Origin: Liolophura sinensis
Lineage: Eukaryota; Mollusca; Polyplacophora; Chitonida; Chitonidae
Length of the DNA stretch: 64,000 nt
Reading direction: 5' to 3'
Assembly (NCBI RefSeq): GCF_032854445.1
Contig: NC_088301.1
Location: 48,045,116-48,109,115 of the forward strand
The notes beneath the pieces were generated by a model that saw nothing but the letters and a program-made list of their open reading frames with translations, was not told the origin of the DNA and did no database searches. The translations under genes and the position numbers were made by a program. Shown here one piece after another: positions 12,857-38,700 of this stretch (the stretch's first letter is position 1; each line of letters starts with the position of its first letter).

Positions 12857-13439
12857 ATCAGTTACTTTTTCAGTGTAGAATCACACCACAGACTACAACA
12901 GGCTTGTCACCTGCTGAAATGTTGATGAATCGACGACTCAAATCCAGACTGGACGTATTGCACCCAGATATTTAGGGACGCACTGGCGAGAAGCAACAAC
13001 ATCATGACATAGCATGATTGACATGCAAAAAGTTGCACTATATTGGAAAACAACAGCGTCTGTGTTCGCATATTATGGCAGAGGGAAGAAATGAAAACTA
13101 GAAATTGCACAGAAAGGGAACCTTTGTCTTACCACGTTCAAACACCAGACGGACGAATCTGCCGTCGACACCAGAAGCAGATTTGACTTCGCTCTGATAA
13201 CAGCGATGACAATGCTGTAGCCATGAAATATCAGCCATTCCAGGAGAATGTTACAGATGTTGTTGAGAAATCGTTGCCTACAACCGTAACATCATCAGAC
13301 ATCGACACCAACAGTGGTAGTTCTCTTTGTGATAGTCACGTGGATAATAGTGTTGTTCCAGAGACTACACCAACCTCTGAACCAGTGCAATCTACCTTCC
13401 AGAGGCAGACTGAGCCAGGAATGAAGCCACTGGTACCAG

Positions 13440-13795
13440 TGGTCATTACTTTCTCTCTCTCAACCTCTGCTACTAGCGGCCATTACTTCCTCTCTCTCAA
13501 CCTCTGCCATGAGCGGCCATTATTTCCTCTCTCTCAACCTCTGCTACGAGCGGCCAGTACTTCCTCTCTCTCAACCTCTGCTACAAGCGGTCATTACTTC
13601 CTCTCTCTCAATACCTACTACAAACGGCCATTAATTCTCTCTCCCTCAACCTCGGCTACAATTAAACGGCCATTATTTTTTCTCTCTCAGTCCCTGCCAC
13701 AAGCGGCCATTACTTTCCGTCTCTCAACCTCTGCTACAAGCGGCCATTTATTTCTGTCTCTTAAACTCTGCTACAAATAAAGCGGTCACTAATTT
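13440..13795 (+). repeat. Minisatellite (~36 bp unit) right of the Gypsy element
   Basis: About ten copies of a CTCTCAACCTCTGCTACAAG / CGGCCATTACTTC unit, the same family as 9085-9240. Confidence 0.9.
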
Positions 13796-13919
13796 CTGTC
13801 TCGAGTGACGATTACGCTCTTTCTCTTTCAATCTCTGCTTCAAGATATCATTACTCTCTCTATTTTTCTCAGTCTCTGCTACAAGCAGCCATTACTCTCT
13901 TTCTGATGAATTTACTCTG

Positions 13920-14850
13920 ATCATCTGTGAAACAGCCGGTGAATCCACTCTCGCCGTCTCGGTTACAGTAGATTACTGCACTCTCGCTATCTGTTCTACC
14001 GCCGATCGGTGCACTCTCACCACCTTTGATACATGCGATTACTGCACTCTCACCACGTCTGTTACAATGGATTACAGCACTCTCACCATGCCGGTTACAA
14101 TCGATTACTGCACTCTCAGCATCTCTGTTACATCCGTTCATTGAACTCTCATCACGCCTGTTACAATCGATCACTGCACTCTCACCACGCCTGTTACAAT
14201 CGATCACTGCACTCTCACCACGCCTGTTACAATCGATCACTGCACTCTCATCACGCCTGTTACAATCGATCACTACATTTTAGACATCCCTGTTACATCT
14301 GATCACCATACTCGCACCACGCCCGTTACAATAGATCACATCACTCTCAGCATCTCTGTTACATCCAATCACTGCACTCTCACATCTCTGTTACATCCAA
14401 TCACCGCACTCTCACCACGCCTGTTACAATCGATCATTGCACTCTCACATCTCTTTTGCATCTGATCACTGCTTTCTCACCACGCCTGTTACGATCGATC
14501 ACTGCACTCTTAGCATTTCTGTTATATCCGATCACTGCACTCTCTCCAGGCCTGTTGCAATCGATCACTGCTGCACTCTCAGCACGCCTGTTACAATCGA
14601 TCACCACACTCTCAAAATTTCTGTTATATCCGATCACTGCACTCTCTCCAGGCCTGTTGCAATCGATCACTACACTCTCACCACGCCTGTTACAATCGAT
14701 CACCGCACTCTCAACATTTCTGATATATCCGATCACTGCACTCTCTCCAGTTCTGTTGCAATCGATCACTGCACACTCACCACGCCTGTTACATTCGATC
14801 ACCGCACTCTCAACATTTCTGTTATATCCGATCACTGCACTCCGATCACA
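13920..14850. repeat. Minisatellite, 33-bp unit
   Basis: About 28 copies of a 33-bp unit containing CACTCTCACCACGCCTGTTA and CAATCGATCACTG; some units carry variant segments such as TTTCTGTTATATCCGATCAC. Because 33 is divisible by three, long open frames appear on both strands (11-residue repeats such as VIDCNRRGESA on the - strand). These are a by-product of the unit length and not counted as genes. Confidence 0.9.
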
Positions 14851-15805
14851 GCACTCATTTTCATAACGTATAGAATGGAGAATAGCACTTAACGATTTTA
14901 TTTTAGGTGGATCTCATGGGGATACCAGATATCGTTATATCTCAGAAGAGGGAGTAAGCCAACACAAAAATGATGACGAGGTAGCGCTGGAATGTTGATA
15001 AACACTCGGTCTGGCCTTTTTGTAATTAATCATGCAAGTCTGTCTATAAAGGTTTTGTAGTAGGATCCTCGTGCTTCTGCTATCAGCTCAGGCTAGCTTT
15101 CAGTTTCAGATTAAGTAGATTATTCCCCATCACCTTTTCCGTGCACATGCATTTCCTTGTCATTTATACAGCATACCGCCTGAAATACGAACCAATGTAT
15201 CTTTTGTTATATTACGAATATTTTAGACTTCTTACTTAATGCGAGCAATAGTCAACAACTCAGGCTGCATAGACTGACATAAACGCACACTTCAGTATTT
15301 ACTGACTGTGTCTCTGAATTCATAGTACCCCCAACCCTAGTACATTTTATGACATTTTAAGTGCAAGTTTCAAGACCTTATAAACACAACTCCACATACC
15401 CTTATTTAAAAAAGCCTATTTTTAGCGTACAAATAAAAATTTGAACAATGCAAACTAGAACAAAAGATTCTACACAGCCCTGTATACATGAACAATGTCT
15501 CTTTTGATTTAGGTATATACCCATGGCAGGAAAACGTTGTAGCACTACCCTGCCAGAGAGCAGGATATGAACGGTATACGGAAACATAGGTTCAAATATA
15601 GGTGAGACCATATTGTGTACTTTCAGTGAGCCAGGGTAACATAGAAGAGAGTGCACTGGCCCGACCTTCTCAGCTGGTTAAGCCAAGCAGGATATGTTTG
15701 CACCGCGTGGCTTGTGGAGCGAGTATACAGTACGCGCCTGGGACGGGGCAGTGTACATACGGATGAACAGCTGTTGAGCTAAAGCGTCAGGTTATACGTA
15801 GGCAT
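14851..15805. other. Intergenic / upstream flank of SLC26 copy A
   Basis: AT-rich, without coding similarity. It should hold the promoter and any 5' UTR of SLC26 copy A, but no firm promoter element was recognised. Confidence 0.4.
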
Positions 15806-27479
<11,674 letters not shown>

Positions 27480-29772
27480 GGATCAGTGGGTAAAATCATG
27501 TGAAATGAATTGTGTCATCGACAAACTTTTCGCACACATTCCAACCACTTATCCTTATATGTTGCATTAGTGTGTTGATCACATAGCGTTTCTGAAAAAT
27601 ACGTCTGTTTCGCCGCCCCCCCCCCCCCCACACCCTCCCCCAAAACACAACAATAGAGATATCAGATGTTTATATCAAAGTATTACTGATTGGTCTTTTA
27701 ATTGAGTTATTTCTGCTTAGTGAATATGAAGGTGTCAAGATCTTGCTTGATTTCATGAACTGATAGATGATAGCTGTCAACTGAATATATTTTTAAAAAT
27801 TTCTGAGCATGTTCACCAAGTACATTCCAACAACCGTTAATCTCATTTTCAACCCATTTTAAACCAGTAAAACACGTTTATTGGTAGATATGGTCCAAAT
27901 GCTCTCAGGGTCTCTGGATTTTCTCTTACAGCTTTGTTGTGTTCGGTTCCTCTTATTGTTGGGCTATAGAAGTGCATAAACATGACCATATTTACAACCA
28001 GATTGTGACTTCATCGAAATGTCGCAATTATAAAGTAACTAAAATAAAAAATCTATTTTGCTTTTATTATCGAATCTTTCTGAGTGATGATTACTTATCT
28101 TTGATAGTACCCAGCCTTGAGTTAAAGTGCATATACATATTTATCAAGAGTGTTAGTGAATTAGAGAAACTTTTGTTTTAGAGATATGTTTTGCGAGTAT
28201 TTTGGGCTTTTTTTGGAATGGATGCATTGGCTAGCTGTTATTTTCCAGTGTAACACCTAATACAAGTGTTTATTTATTAATTTCGTTATCACTTTACGTT
28301 CTCACTGCAAGAATATTCACTGATAAAACGAGAGTCATGCAGATTTACGAGCAGAGCCAAGTACTTGCATAATTTCCTGAGTAAAACTGCAGCCGAATCA
28401 AAAAACTGCGGTTGGACCAGCGAAGTCACTGACCAAAGGCTCATGAATTTCTGGTATAGAAAAGAGAACTAATCTAGTATCATTGGTAAAAAAGTACATG
28501 TGTTGATGTCTTTGGTTGAAGACACCTTCAAGCTAAAGAACTTCACTTCACCGCGCTCTCTCTATATATACGTGTTTCTCATGGTTATATTAAATGCCAC
28601 TTTGGTGACTACTTATCTCTGAATGTGATGTCTAATGGAGATAGTCCCATCCCACATACTACAGTACATGCGTAAACACAAGCGGATAGACCACAGAAGG
28701 ACACGAAATGTCATCCAGCACACTATTTATATACAGAATGTCGGCATATTGTACAAGAAGTAGAATGCTATTTACAGCGTTGTTACAGTGACACAAGCAA
28801 TCGTAATGGTTTCGTATCCCTTTTTTGTACTTTTTAAACAGGTTATTAATCAGTGTTTTCCATTCTGATCAGGCAAGACCGAATGGAATACACGTACCTG
28901 AATAAATAACTGTCAAAATTATAATTATCTCGAATATATCACTGAATATAACAGGTAATAAACACCAATGTCACCTAAAGTAGAACCCTAGCCCTACAAT
29001 CTTGTGTTAGTTTGCAATAATTCGAAGGCGCAATGCTAGAGACGAGTCAGCTCAGACGTCGCACATGTACCATGGTCGGACGTAAGCGAATCTGAGAAAA
29101 AAAGAAATTTAAAATACAATCAAATATATTTGATTTCACATCTGTTCGATTTGCATTTCAATATCGCATTAAATGAAATTCCTATAATTTAGATTTCAAC
29201 TGTCCTTATTGTAAATGACTTCCAAGATATTCTGCATGCTTATTTCAAGGACATTATGAGTACATATAGTAAATATCTTTTCAATTTCCGGCGGTCAACT
29301 CTCTTCTGAAAAGGATCAGAAGTGTGGCAGGTTAGAATATGGTTGATGTATAATGTCGCAACAGACATTCGACGTGAAACGCCATTTAAAGAAACAAACA
29401 AGCCGTCATTTTGGAAAGATAATGCAATAAAACAGCTTCTGTTGTTTCTGCAAGTACATTATAATTGAAGATGTGCAGCACAGAGAATAAAACTAGATAA
29501 GCGGCTATAGGGTAATAGCTGACAGCTGGTCACACGTAACCGATAAAATACGGTCTCTTATCAGTTTACCTCAGTCAGGGTTTTATTCTAACTGTTGATG
29601 TAAGCCTAAATGCAAAAATATGGCAATTTACACGCCCCCTAACTCCATGGCTTAAGCAGAGTTAGGTAAAATAACTACAGTGATGTTAATTGCAATTTAT
29701 TAGATGTCTCTGGTACAGAATTACTGTGATGTCATCAGATTTGACAGACTCTAGAGATTTCGTATTGTTGAT
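27480..29772. other. Intergenic region between convergent SLC26 genes
   Basis: 2.3 kb between the two stop codons, holding both 3' UTRs. An AATAAA lies near 28045 for copy A. For copy B an AATAAA overlaps its TAA stop. A C-rich run sits at about 27616-27631 and a dispersed repeat at 29490-29705. No further gene is visible. Confidence 0.6.
29490..29705 (+). repeat. Unclassified dispersed repeat, copy 2
   Basis: Partner of 24726-24935 at roughly 70-75% identity by eye, same orientation although the neighbouring genes are inverted, so it is a separate insertion and not part of the gene duplication. Confidence 0.6.
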
Positions 29773-32700
29773 TTATTTGCCCTGTGACTGGTGTATACCT
29801 TGCGATGGGGTGTCGATCCATCGAGACGCGGTTTCTTCGGCATCGCGGAGTGATACAAACAGTCTTAGACTGAAGTCATCCCAATACCCAGAGGTCTTAA
29901 ACACCTCAAGGACATCGTCTGAAAAATGAGTAACTCTCATGAAGACATGTGAATTTAAATTTCTTAATTTGCAGTCGTTTAACAAGAAATCTGAGTTAAT
30001 TAGCCTTTATAAATTCATATTTTGCTTGAGAATCGTACTCAAAACAAAATGGCTCATTCATCTAGGACCTTCATACGTTGTCGTCATTCTGGCCATATGT
30101 TTGACGTTTGATAAGTGCTACTAATAATTGCTTTCCTTAGTTCAGAATTTTGTGGAGTGGTGAAAGAGTAGTTTTCTTGAATCATGTCGTTTCAGTTGAT
30201 AATAGGAAGCCACATTTGCATAACAGCCTTATACGGCAATAAGGAATATGTATAAAATAATACATACATGATAACTATATCTGTAAGACATAAAACTTTT
30301 TAACATGAAGATCCTTTTACTGATGCGTTCGAAATGCGAACTATTCTGCTCGGCTCCATAGAGTTACATTTCTTACCATTGCATTCTGCAACGAGGACAT
30401 CCATTCCAATCATATAACAGTCCATAATAAGCTGCACAAATAACAGATAGAGACAAATGGAATGAAAAAAGCTCAAAATTCAAATAAAAATCAGTAAACC
30501 ATTAATAGCAATGCCAGATTAATCGGTTGTACTCTCAAATATTACCAGCGGCCTATATAGTCCATATAGTTCCATATTACCTATCATAGAATACAAACAT
30601 TTGAAGTATTAAGTATTTCAACAGGTATTACACAGCATGTATTTAACGCTGTTGTGGAAAAAACAGTAACAAGATGTTTTCAGGAGCAGATTTCAGTGAC
30701 CGCAATCATATGAATTAGACTGTGAGTTTTCATTACTTTTAGCTGATTCTGGCAATATCTGAATGTCTTTACTATTGGTCCCTTTGTCTCGAAGGAAGGT
30801 TTCCAGAAGCTAGATACAATATAGTACATGTGTGTACATGAATATGCCTGTCGAAATATTGGCAACTGTTCCCAGTATTATATATGGCAAACGTCTGAAT
30901 TTACATTTAAAATTCTTATGAAAACCATAGCTTTGGTTCTAAGCTTCATGTCAGATAAGGTCATTATCGGCCTTTCAGCTTTCCTAGTATGTGAATCTGG
31001 ACAAAGATATTTATAAGCCATGCTAATAAATACCTCTTTCAATGTTTTGACTCCAACGATATCGACGAAGAAGACTTTACTCATATCGAATATCAATACT
31101 TTAGGTTTGTCGCAATTGAGAGTTTCGTCTGATCTACTAGAGGAAAACGAAGACGATGAAGGCGAACTCTGTAAAAGAAAAAACTTGTCAAAAACCCACA
31201 CAAATAAATGGATAAACTGTTTGAAGAATATGATTAAAAATTAGTGTAAAGATTTAAGAAATACGCGGTAACATTCAACCACATGCATTCGGCGTACTCT
31301 ACGGTAATATTGGAATGATCTATAACAGTTATGGTGTGAAAAATACCTTTAATTTCCATGTGATCTTTGTGTCCATGAGAGTGAAAGGTAGTTCCACAGC
31401 GGACAGGTTACAAGTGGAGAATACCGGCTCCGATGTAGGGTTGATTTCTGCGGAATCTGTAGTATCTTTACCATTTTGGAGAAGTTCATCAACTGCTTGA
31501 GTAACCACAACCGATCCTGCTGTTGAACATCGATCTATCTGTTCTTCAGCTCCAAAAAGCTCTGTCTGACTGCCTGCGCTTGGTTGGCTTGTAAACGTAT
31601 ACAGATGTTTTCGTGCCCTGGCATTTTTCTTGTACTTAGAGGTTGACAACTGTTTCGGGCAGGGTTCACAATCTAAAGAACGCTGCCGTCTAACTTCCTT
31701 TTCCAAGTCAAACTCCAAACATTTAGACACATTCTCGAGAAAGTTATCGACATTTGCGAAATATAATGGCGCCGGGTAGCTGACTATTTTTACGCCTTGG
31801 ATGTCTTTGACCTAATAAAACATATTCAATTTTCAACTATTTATTGCAGAACAAAACAATGCTGCAGACTTGACAACCAGATGGCAAATTCTTTGTGCAA
31901 ACTTGATATAAAAGGAATAAGGAGTTCTAAAGACGTTCATGTTTATTACAATAGAAAAGACTGTTCATTATTGTACAGTTACAAGTAAGTACAAATGAAC
32001 CAGGAAGATGTATCAAATTGTGCGGGACATACCTCTTTATACAGTTTCTTTGACTTGTAATTATTCGTATCGCCAACTCTCCCGATGGAAACTGGATTAA
32101 CTCTGGATAATGTAAATGGAGTTCTCTTAAGTTTATACTCTACCAAAGGTCAATATTGTCTTATCTTCTGACTGATTTCTGTTTACTTTGGCAAAGGCCA
32201 ATGCTCTCTTTTTCCAAGAAGGCATTTGTACTGGTTTTTCTAGAATGGGTTTTCTACGAAATGTACAAAAATGCTGATAGTAGACAGAGAAGCTCTTGCG
32301 GATTTTTGGAGCACCACAAAAAAGTTGATCCATGTACGTCATGACATACGTTAGTAGTAAGAAAAATCACCTTTGTGTTCTGATGACTACGGTTAGTAAA
32401 GAAAAGACAATGCCGAGTGCCAATCCAATGTCCGCATCAAGTACAACCACAGAGACATAGGTCACCACCCATATAGACTGAAACAAACGAATTAATTCAA
32501 ACTGATCTGTATTCAAAATAAAATATACTGCTTTGACATTCTGAATCATGACCTTCTCAAATCATTCGTGGGTTTCCATCGTACTCTTCTCAGGTTAATT
32601 TATGTCCTATGATAGCCATTTAAAATGTTTAGCTTAAACACCAGGCTTGTGTTCTAGTTTCAAAATTTCTTGGTACACAACTGTTTGGCCTATATAATTA

Positions 32701-35700
32701 TTAAACGAACGACGCATTTTTTCTGTGTTACTGTGGTAAATATTTTTAAGCTTTGTGCTTTACCAATTTCGAATTTTCAGTATATGCTAATTACACCGCG
32801 TTAATGAACTCACAAATGGGACTCACCAGATCATATTTTGATGTCTTCCACAGTTGTTTTGTTTCTCGTATTTGCAAAAACATACTTCTCAAAGCCACAA
32901 GAATAACGCTGGATAAAACACACTGAAACGATGAGAGAAAAAAAGCTGGTTGTAAATAAGGATTCGATATGTTTCATCATTATACTGAAACCATCGGGAG
33001 AAGTTAAATCAAAGCTGCAAAACCAATGTAATAATTCATACATGTTCACATTTAACGACCCAATTTCCTTTTTTCACTCCATCTATCGTTTTCTTATTAA
33101 TTCACATACATCTTATTCAATACATTTGAAGAACAACAGGAGCATCTGGGTTAACAAATAAGTTAGTGTGAAACCATACATTTCAACACCACGCCAACTC
33201 AAAAGTCATTTAATTTATTTATTTGATTGGTGTTTTCCGCCGTACTTAAAGAATGAACTCATTTAATGTCATTCTGGTACTATTAGTGGATAGCTACAAA
33301 TACATGAAAAAAAGTCTCCTTCACCTGTGGTAGAGCAAAAAACAAAGGTCCCACAGCCATAATCACTACAAACACAACGACGCACGAAAATATCGATGCA
33401 ATCTGAAAAGAAACCACACACATAAAATGATCTGGTATTATGTCTGCGTTGGCGCATTAGGGAACACTTTCAAGAAGCTCAGAGTAGTGCATGGTCGAAG
33501 AGGAAGTATTGTAAATAAGGATTAAATATGTAGTGAGTAAATAAATGCAAACACATTATGTAGAGCCTTAGGAATCATCTGAATATGTCTACTGAGACGT
33601 TCAAAAGGTGGAAATTTCATTTCCGATTATTAGTGCTGGTAATAATTACGTTATTCGGAAGCTTATTTACAATCTTATGCAGAACCTAATACTTTAAACT
33701 TAAGAAGTTATATTTCATAACAATTGTTTTTCACGGCATGGAAACTTACCTGCGTCCTGCCGCCTGTAGTCTCTTGCACAAGACTCCGGGCCACGGATCC
33801 GGCTGTAATGTAACCAGAGAAAACCGCACACACCATACTACCAGCGCCATACGCAACCATTTCCTGGAACGGAAAACAAACCAGCATATGTTACACATCT
33901 GTATGTACAAAACAATGTTCATGAATACAGACGATGGATGCTTGATCACGCACTTTTGACGTCTGTTCTATATCGAGGGGGATTTATCGGTTACTTAAGC
34001 TTACTCAAAAAATATGTCACTTAAGAAAGAGCTGATGGAGACACTCTAAGACATAATTGATTTAAGGAAATTACAGAAATATGAAAATTCTTATTACAAT
34101 GCAGACTGAAAACATCAAAATTATTGTTCAATATCCTATAGTAATTTAAACATTTTCGTAAAAATCTTAAGAAAAGTATTGCTGTATACAAACCCTAATC
34201 AGTCATGTAAATGCATTGTCATTAAATCTGACCAGGTTTATTGAAAAGTACACGCCAATTCACACCTGGTTTGGCTTGATCGTATAGTTGTTTCGTCTTG
34301 CCAGTATCTTCGCCATAGAGACAGACTGACCAAAGGCAACAATCCCGATCAGCAATGCATCTGTGATACAGTCTCGCACCACACTAAAGTTAGGTAATCG
34401 CGGGGTGGGTAACCTGAAAATTCAGTTGGGGCGATTCTCAGGTATGATTGCCATGTATGTTATTTAAAAATGTGTCTTTTCTCAACAGAGTACAAAAGAA
34501 ATTGAGTGCATGTAAATTCTTTTTTGTCACACACATCAATTCTTGATTAACATCATATGGAATCTAGAACGTCATACAGAGTGGGGAAGACCTGGCTAAA
34601 TGTTTCTGTCCTCTTACTATTGATATTCGTGTAACAACGGACAAATACGGGTGTATATGGGGAATGCAAAGTTTATACTGGACATTGCTCGAACCGATTC
34701 AAACTGTTCTGCAGACTCCACATACCCTAATATCGGCTCACTGGCACACTATAGGCAAATGGTTAGTTGCAAAGTGTGCTAATGTCCCAATACAGGAATA
34801 TATGAGGTTTGGAATATTAGCATTGAACATGCCCAATATAATACTCAGGTATCCGTGCATATAGACCCGTATCGGTATGCTGGCACACAATGCAACTGAC
34901 AAAATCCTGCAAATATTTAAATAAACGTTGACTTAAACTCTCAGAACCACGAAGTAGTCAGTTGTGGATTACTGATTAAGATTAGAACGCTTACCCCGCT
35001 GGAATTGATCCGACGACTTCAACTCCGTACGTTGTTTCTAGTCGCAGAAAATAGGATGCTACTGTGCCTAGGATTATCTATAAACAGGACAGGTCAGTAT
35101 AGGTCAAGTGTGGTAAGCAGTTCAAGCGTTGACGTCAAAGCTTAGGCCAGAGTAATGCAACGTCATAGATAAACAATAAGACAGCAACTGCCGGAGGATC
35201 CTATTTCTTTTGGACTTTTCAAAGTGTGAAAACATATATTTGGCAAGGGGCCTCTCTGATGGCTTAGCCTGTCATTCAAGGCATTGCTCCTCCAAATCAA
35301 CCAGACGCAATGAGTTAAGACCTATACTGACAGGCTAAGGCGGCGCTGAGATAGTTAACATCTTATTCAGTAGATCCTTGCTGATTTTCGATCGAAATTG
35401 TTATCAATGAAATTCACCCTGAAACATGAGGTGCTGTATTGGAAACAATTACAATATATTATCCACAAATCCGGGGTAGCAGCCTTTACCCGATGAAGTG
35501 AAAATGGCGGCGCGGATTGTACAATACTTACATAAGAAAACCATGTAGTATCACTTGCTTCAGGACATGAAGATTAAATGGTATAATGTATACTGTGGGT
35601 GTGTCTTGCCAAATCGAGCAACTTGAGGCCATGCATGTTCCGACCGTCGATTTGACAACACGCGTTAATGGTTTCTAATGAACACAGTTATAGTAGCTGC

Positions 35701-38700
35701 TTGGCTCGAGAACGTACCACAATCAGTTCTACAGGTATTGGAATGTGAAGCTTGGCTCTGAAACGATGATTGACCTGGACCTTGACAAGGTAGAGAAGAA
35801 GAATGCATATCGACGACGTCAACACGTCGGCAAGGTTTGTGTCCGTGATGTGCTGGAACACCTCTACTAGGGTCTGAAAAAACAGAACAGCAAGTTATAA
35901 GGGTACCGTAACGCTGAATGCCTTTAGAAAATACGGACATTTAGTTATTTAAGTTTTTACTTAATTCAAGAATTTTTCACTGATGATGGCGCGATTAAGA
36001 CTGTAATCGGTCTTCGCCAGGTAAGATAGAAATGATGCCATTATAACACTTTTGATCCAAAATAACAATGACTCAGTTCTATTTTATTATAATACTTTAA
36101 TTTGCAGTAGATCAGTGGACGCATGTAACCTTGTCATGTGGCAACACATGATCCTGATGTTTACTCAACCACATTTTAAATAATATTACACCTTCTTCAA
36201 ACTTTGCATAATCATAGGCATGTTTTGACGAGAAAGACATCATTTAGCTTTTAAAAATGTTCAATAACGGGTTAAGTTAATTAGAAATTAGATCTTTAGA
36301 TTAAATGCAGGTTCACAACGTGTGAAATGGCTTAAAATAAGCTATCGACTGCTTTACTGTGCTTACAGATTCCATCATTAGAAATGATGATCCTCACCTT
36401 GAATATTTTGAACATGCCATTATGACGTCTAATCTTCAGTCCAAGGATGTTTTTCATCTGACTAACAAGCACGTGAACGGCCACACCAGAAGTAAAAGCG
36501 CTGATTAACGGCTCGGACATATAGGTCGTTACTACGCCAAGACCCACTTTGCCCAGCAGAATCTTATAACAACAAAACCAAAGCTATAAGCTGCGTTTTC
36601 TCGTATTTTTTGGGAGAGGGAGGGGGGGGGGGGGGGGGGAGGAGGAGATGTACAGTCTTCAGATTTCTCAAGTAGAACTGTGGAATTCGTCGTACAAAGT
36701 CCACTGCAACCAGTTTAAATTTGAACCAAAAAGGCTATTAGTCATTTTGCTCACTCTTGTGCAATGGATAAGTAATGAAACGTTAAAGATAAATCAGATC
36801 AGGAACAATACAAGTTTTAAAATAATCGTCACCAATTATCTGTATCTTGACTTCAACCAAAACACTACCTACCATCATTGCCCCAGACACAAATGATATA
36901 GCGACAGCAATCTCCACTTTCTGGTCCTGTAAACTGCTTATTGTGCCATTACCATAAATGGGACTGCTATTGTTGATCATATCCGAAACTAATCCGCCAT
37001 CAATGTCCAACTTCCGGTCCAGGACAGCTGCCATCATTAGGCTTACCACAGTGATAGCACCTGATGCGGAAACCATGTAATTTAATTAGGCAGACAAGAT
37101 AAAAGTCAGATTTAAAAACATCTAATTTCCACAACTATCGGAATGCCTTTTTTTGCAGGACATAACATAGTAAAAATCAAACAACAAATCACACTGACAT
37201 GATTACAGGTTCCGTACACCAAAACCTCCTATGATGTCATAAATATGCTTCTGACAGCACAAGGTTGCCTACACTTAATATTTTCACAGTTAACGTCCGA
37301 AATAATTTGATAACTAAAAGAAGACATAACATTAATTGTTATTAAACGCCAGAATTTACACAAAATAACGAAAAGGAGTGGTTTTTCTGAAATCGCTTCA
37401 TGTTATAAAATCAAATGCAATGTTTTTTATGCGAGTGGGTTATAATTGTAGAAATTCTACACCAATGCTTAGTTCCCACAAGTTTCCCTTAAGAAAGGAG
37501 ATTTCACTAAAATCCTTATTACTAGCAGTCCTGCCTTACTATTTGAAAATGTTCTTCTTGTTATCTGAATTGGCCTTGGGGCAAAATGTGATTTACCTAC
37601 CCATGGACAAATGTTTGGAGGTTCCTAAGAATATATACACCAGAGGAGCAAATAAGGCTGTATATAGTCCGCATATAGGTGGCAATGTGGCTAAGAGCGA
37701 ATACGCCATACCTGTACAGAAAAGAAATATACATGTAGTGCTGTGCTTTAAATATCGTGAACAAGAATGAGTAACCATTCATCACAAAGTTACATACGGC
37801 GCTATAGTCACAGTGTTCCAGTCTATAATGCTGTGGTAAATATTTAAACGTTTTTAATCCGTTTGCTGTACATAATAGGAGACTGTCATGATTGTTATCT
37901 TATCTGGGGCTTTATTTAGAATATAGATGGTATGATGAGAGCGTATCAACGTTGACATCACTATCGCGCGCACGAACATTTGTCAAGCTGTGTGCATGCA
38001 AACTTGTCTGTGTGTTAAACAAAACGTCATGCTGTTAGAGTTAACACTGTTGTCGGTTTTATTTATTGTGCTTAGAAAACAAAATGAAGTGGCAACAAAA
38101 CAACGTTGTAGTCAAATTATGTCGCTTACATAAGGACAAAATAGCGAAAAAAGTAGGAAATACACCAGTCATAAGTTCCTTCATGGGCGTCCTCAGGATC
38201 ATACAGGATTATTCAAAATTCAGTAGTAATTTTTATAACTAATCATGCATTTTTAATCTTAGCGACATTATTTAGAGAAATGTTGTGCGTCGTGCTATTT
38301 AAGGCCACTAAAACTGGTCTGAAATATGTCGTTTCATTTATAAAGATGTACAATTAAATATATTTTTGCTCGTTTATGTGCAGATGAATCATTATTGTTC
38401 CCTATGAACTCCTGATGTCGAAATATTAATCCGAACGGGTGATTTGCTTGATACGTTCGTTTATCAAGTAAGGACATGGCTATGAGATTTAATTTAAACT
38501 ATAACAATAATCGTCAAAGAAAATGTAATTATAACCCTTCATTCCTTCAGTACAGGTCTAAATATATAGGCGTTGCGCAAAACATTATATAGTGTTGATC
38601 GGGATTGTTCAGTAGGCCTGGTGTTGGAATTGAGGATAAAAAGTACATTTCAATCTGAGTCCTTTACGTTACGAACACATGGTACATAAAATAGGCATAT

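Larger units (their letters stand above)
9395..13200 (+). mobile_element. Degenerate Ty3/Gypsy LTR retrotransposon
   Basis: A possible primer-binding region (TTTTGGCGACGAGGATGGGA, near 9398-9417) is followed in order by gag with a zinc-knuckle-like cysteine cluster, an aspartic protease, reverse transcriptase, RNase H and integrase. Protease-RT-RNase H-integrase is the Ty3/Gypsy order. Reading frames change repeatedly and several in-frame stops occur, so the copy is inactive. No LTR pair was delimited, though the same ~36-bp minisatellite sits on both sides. Confidence 0.8.

Noticed and set aside
13869-14892. Long open frames with 11-residue repeats on both strands
   Set aside because: They come from a 33-bp tandem repeat whose unit is a multiple of three; no splice sites, codon signal or family match.
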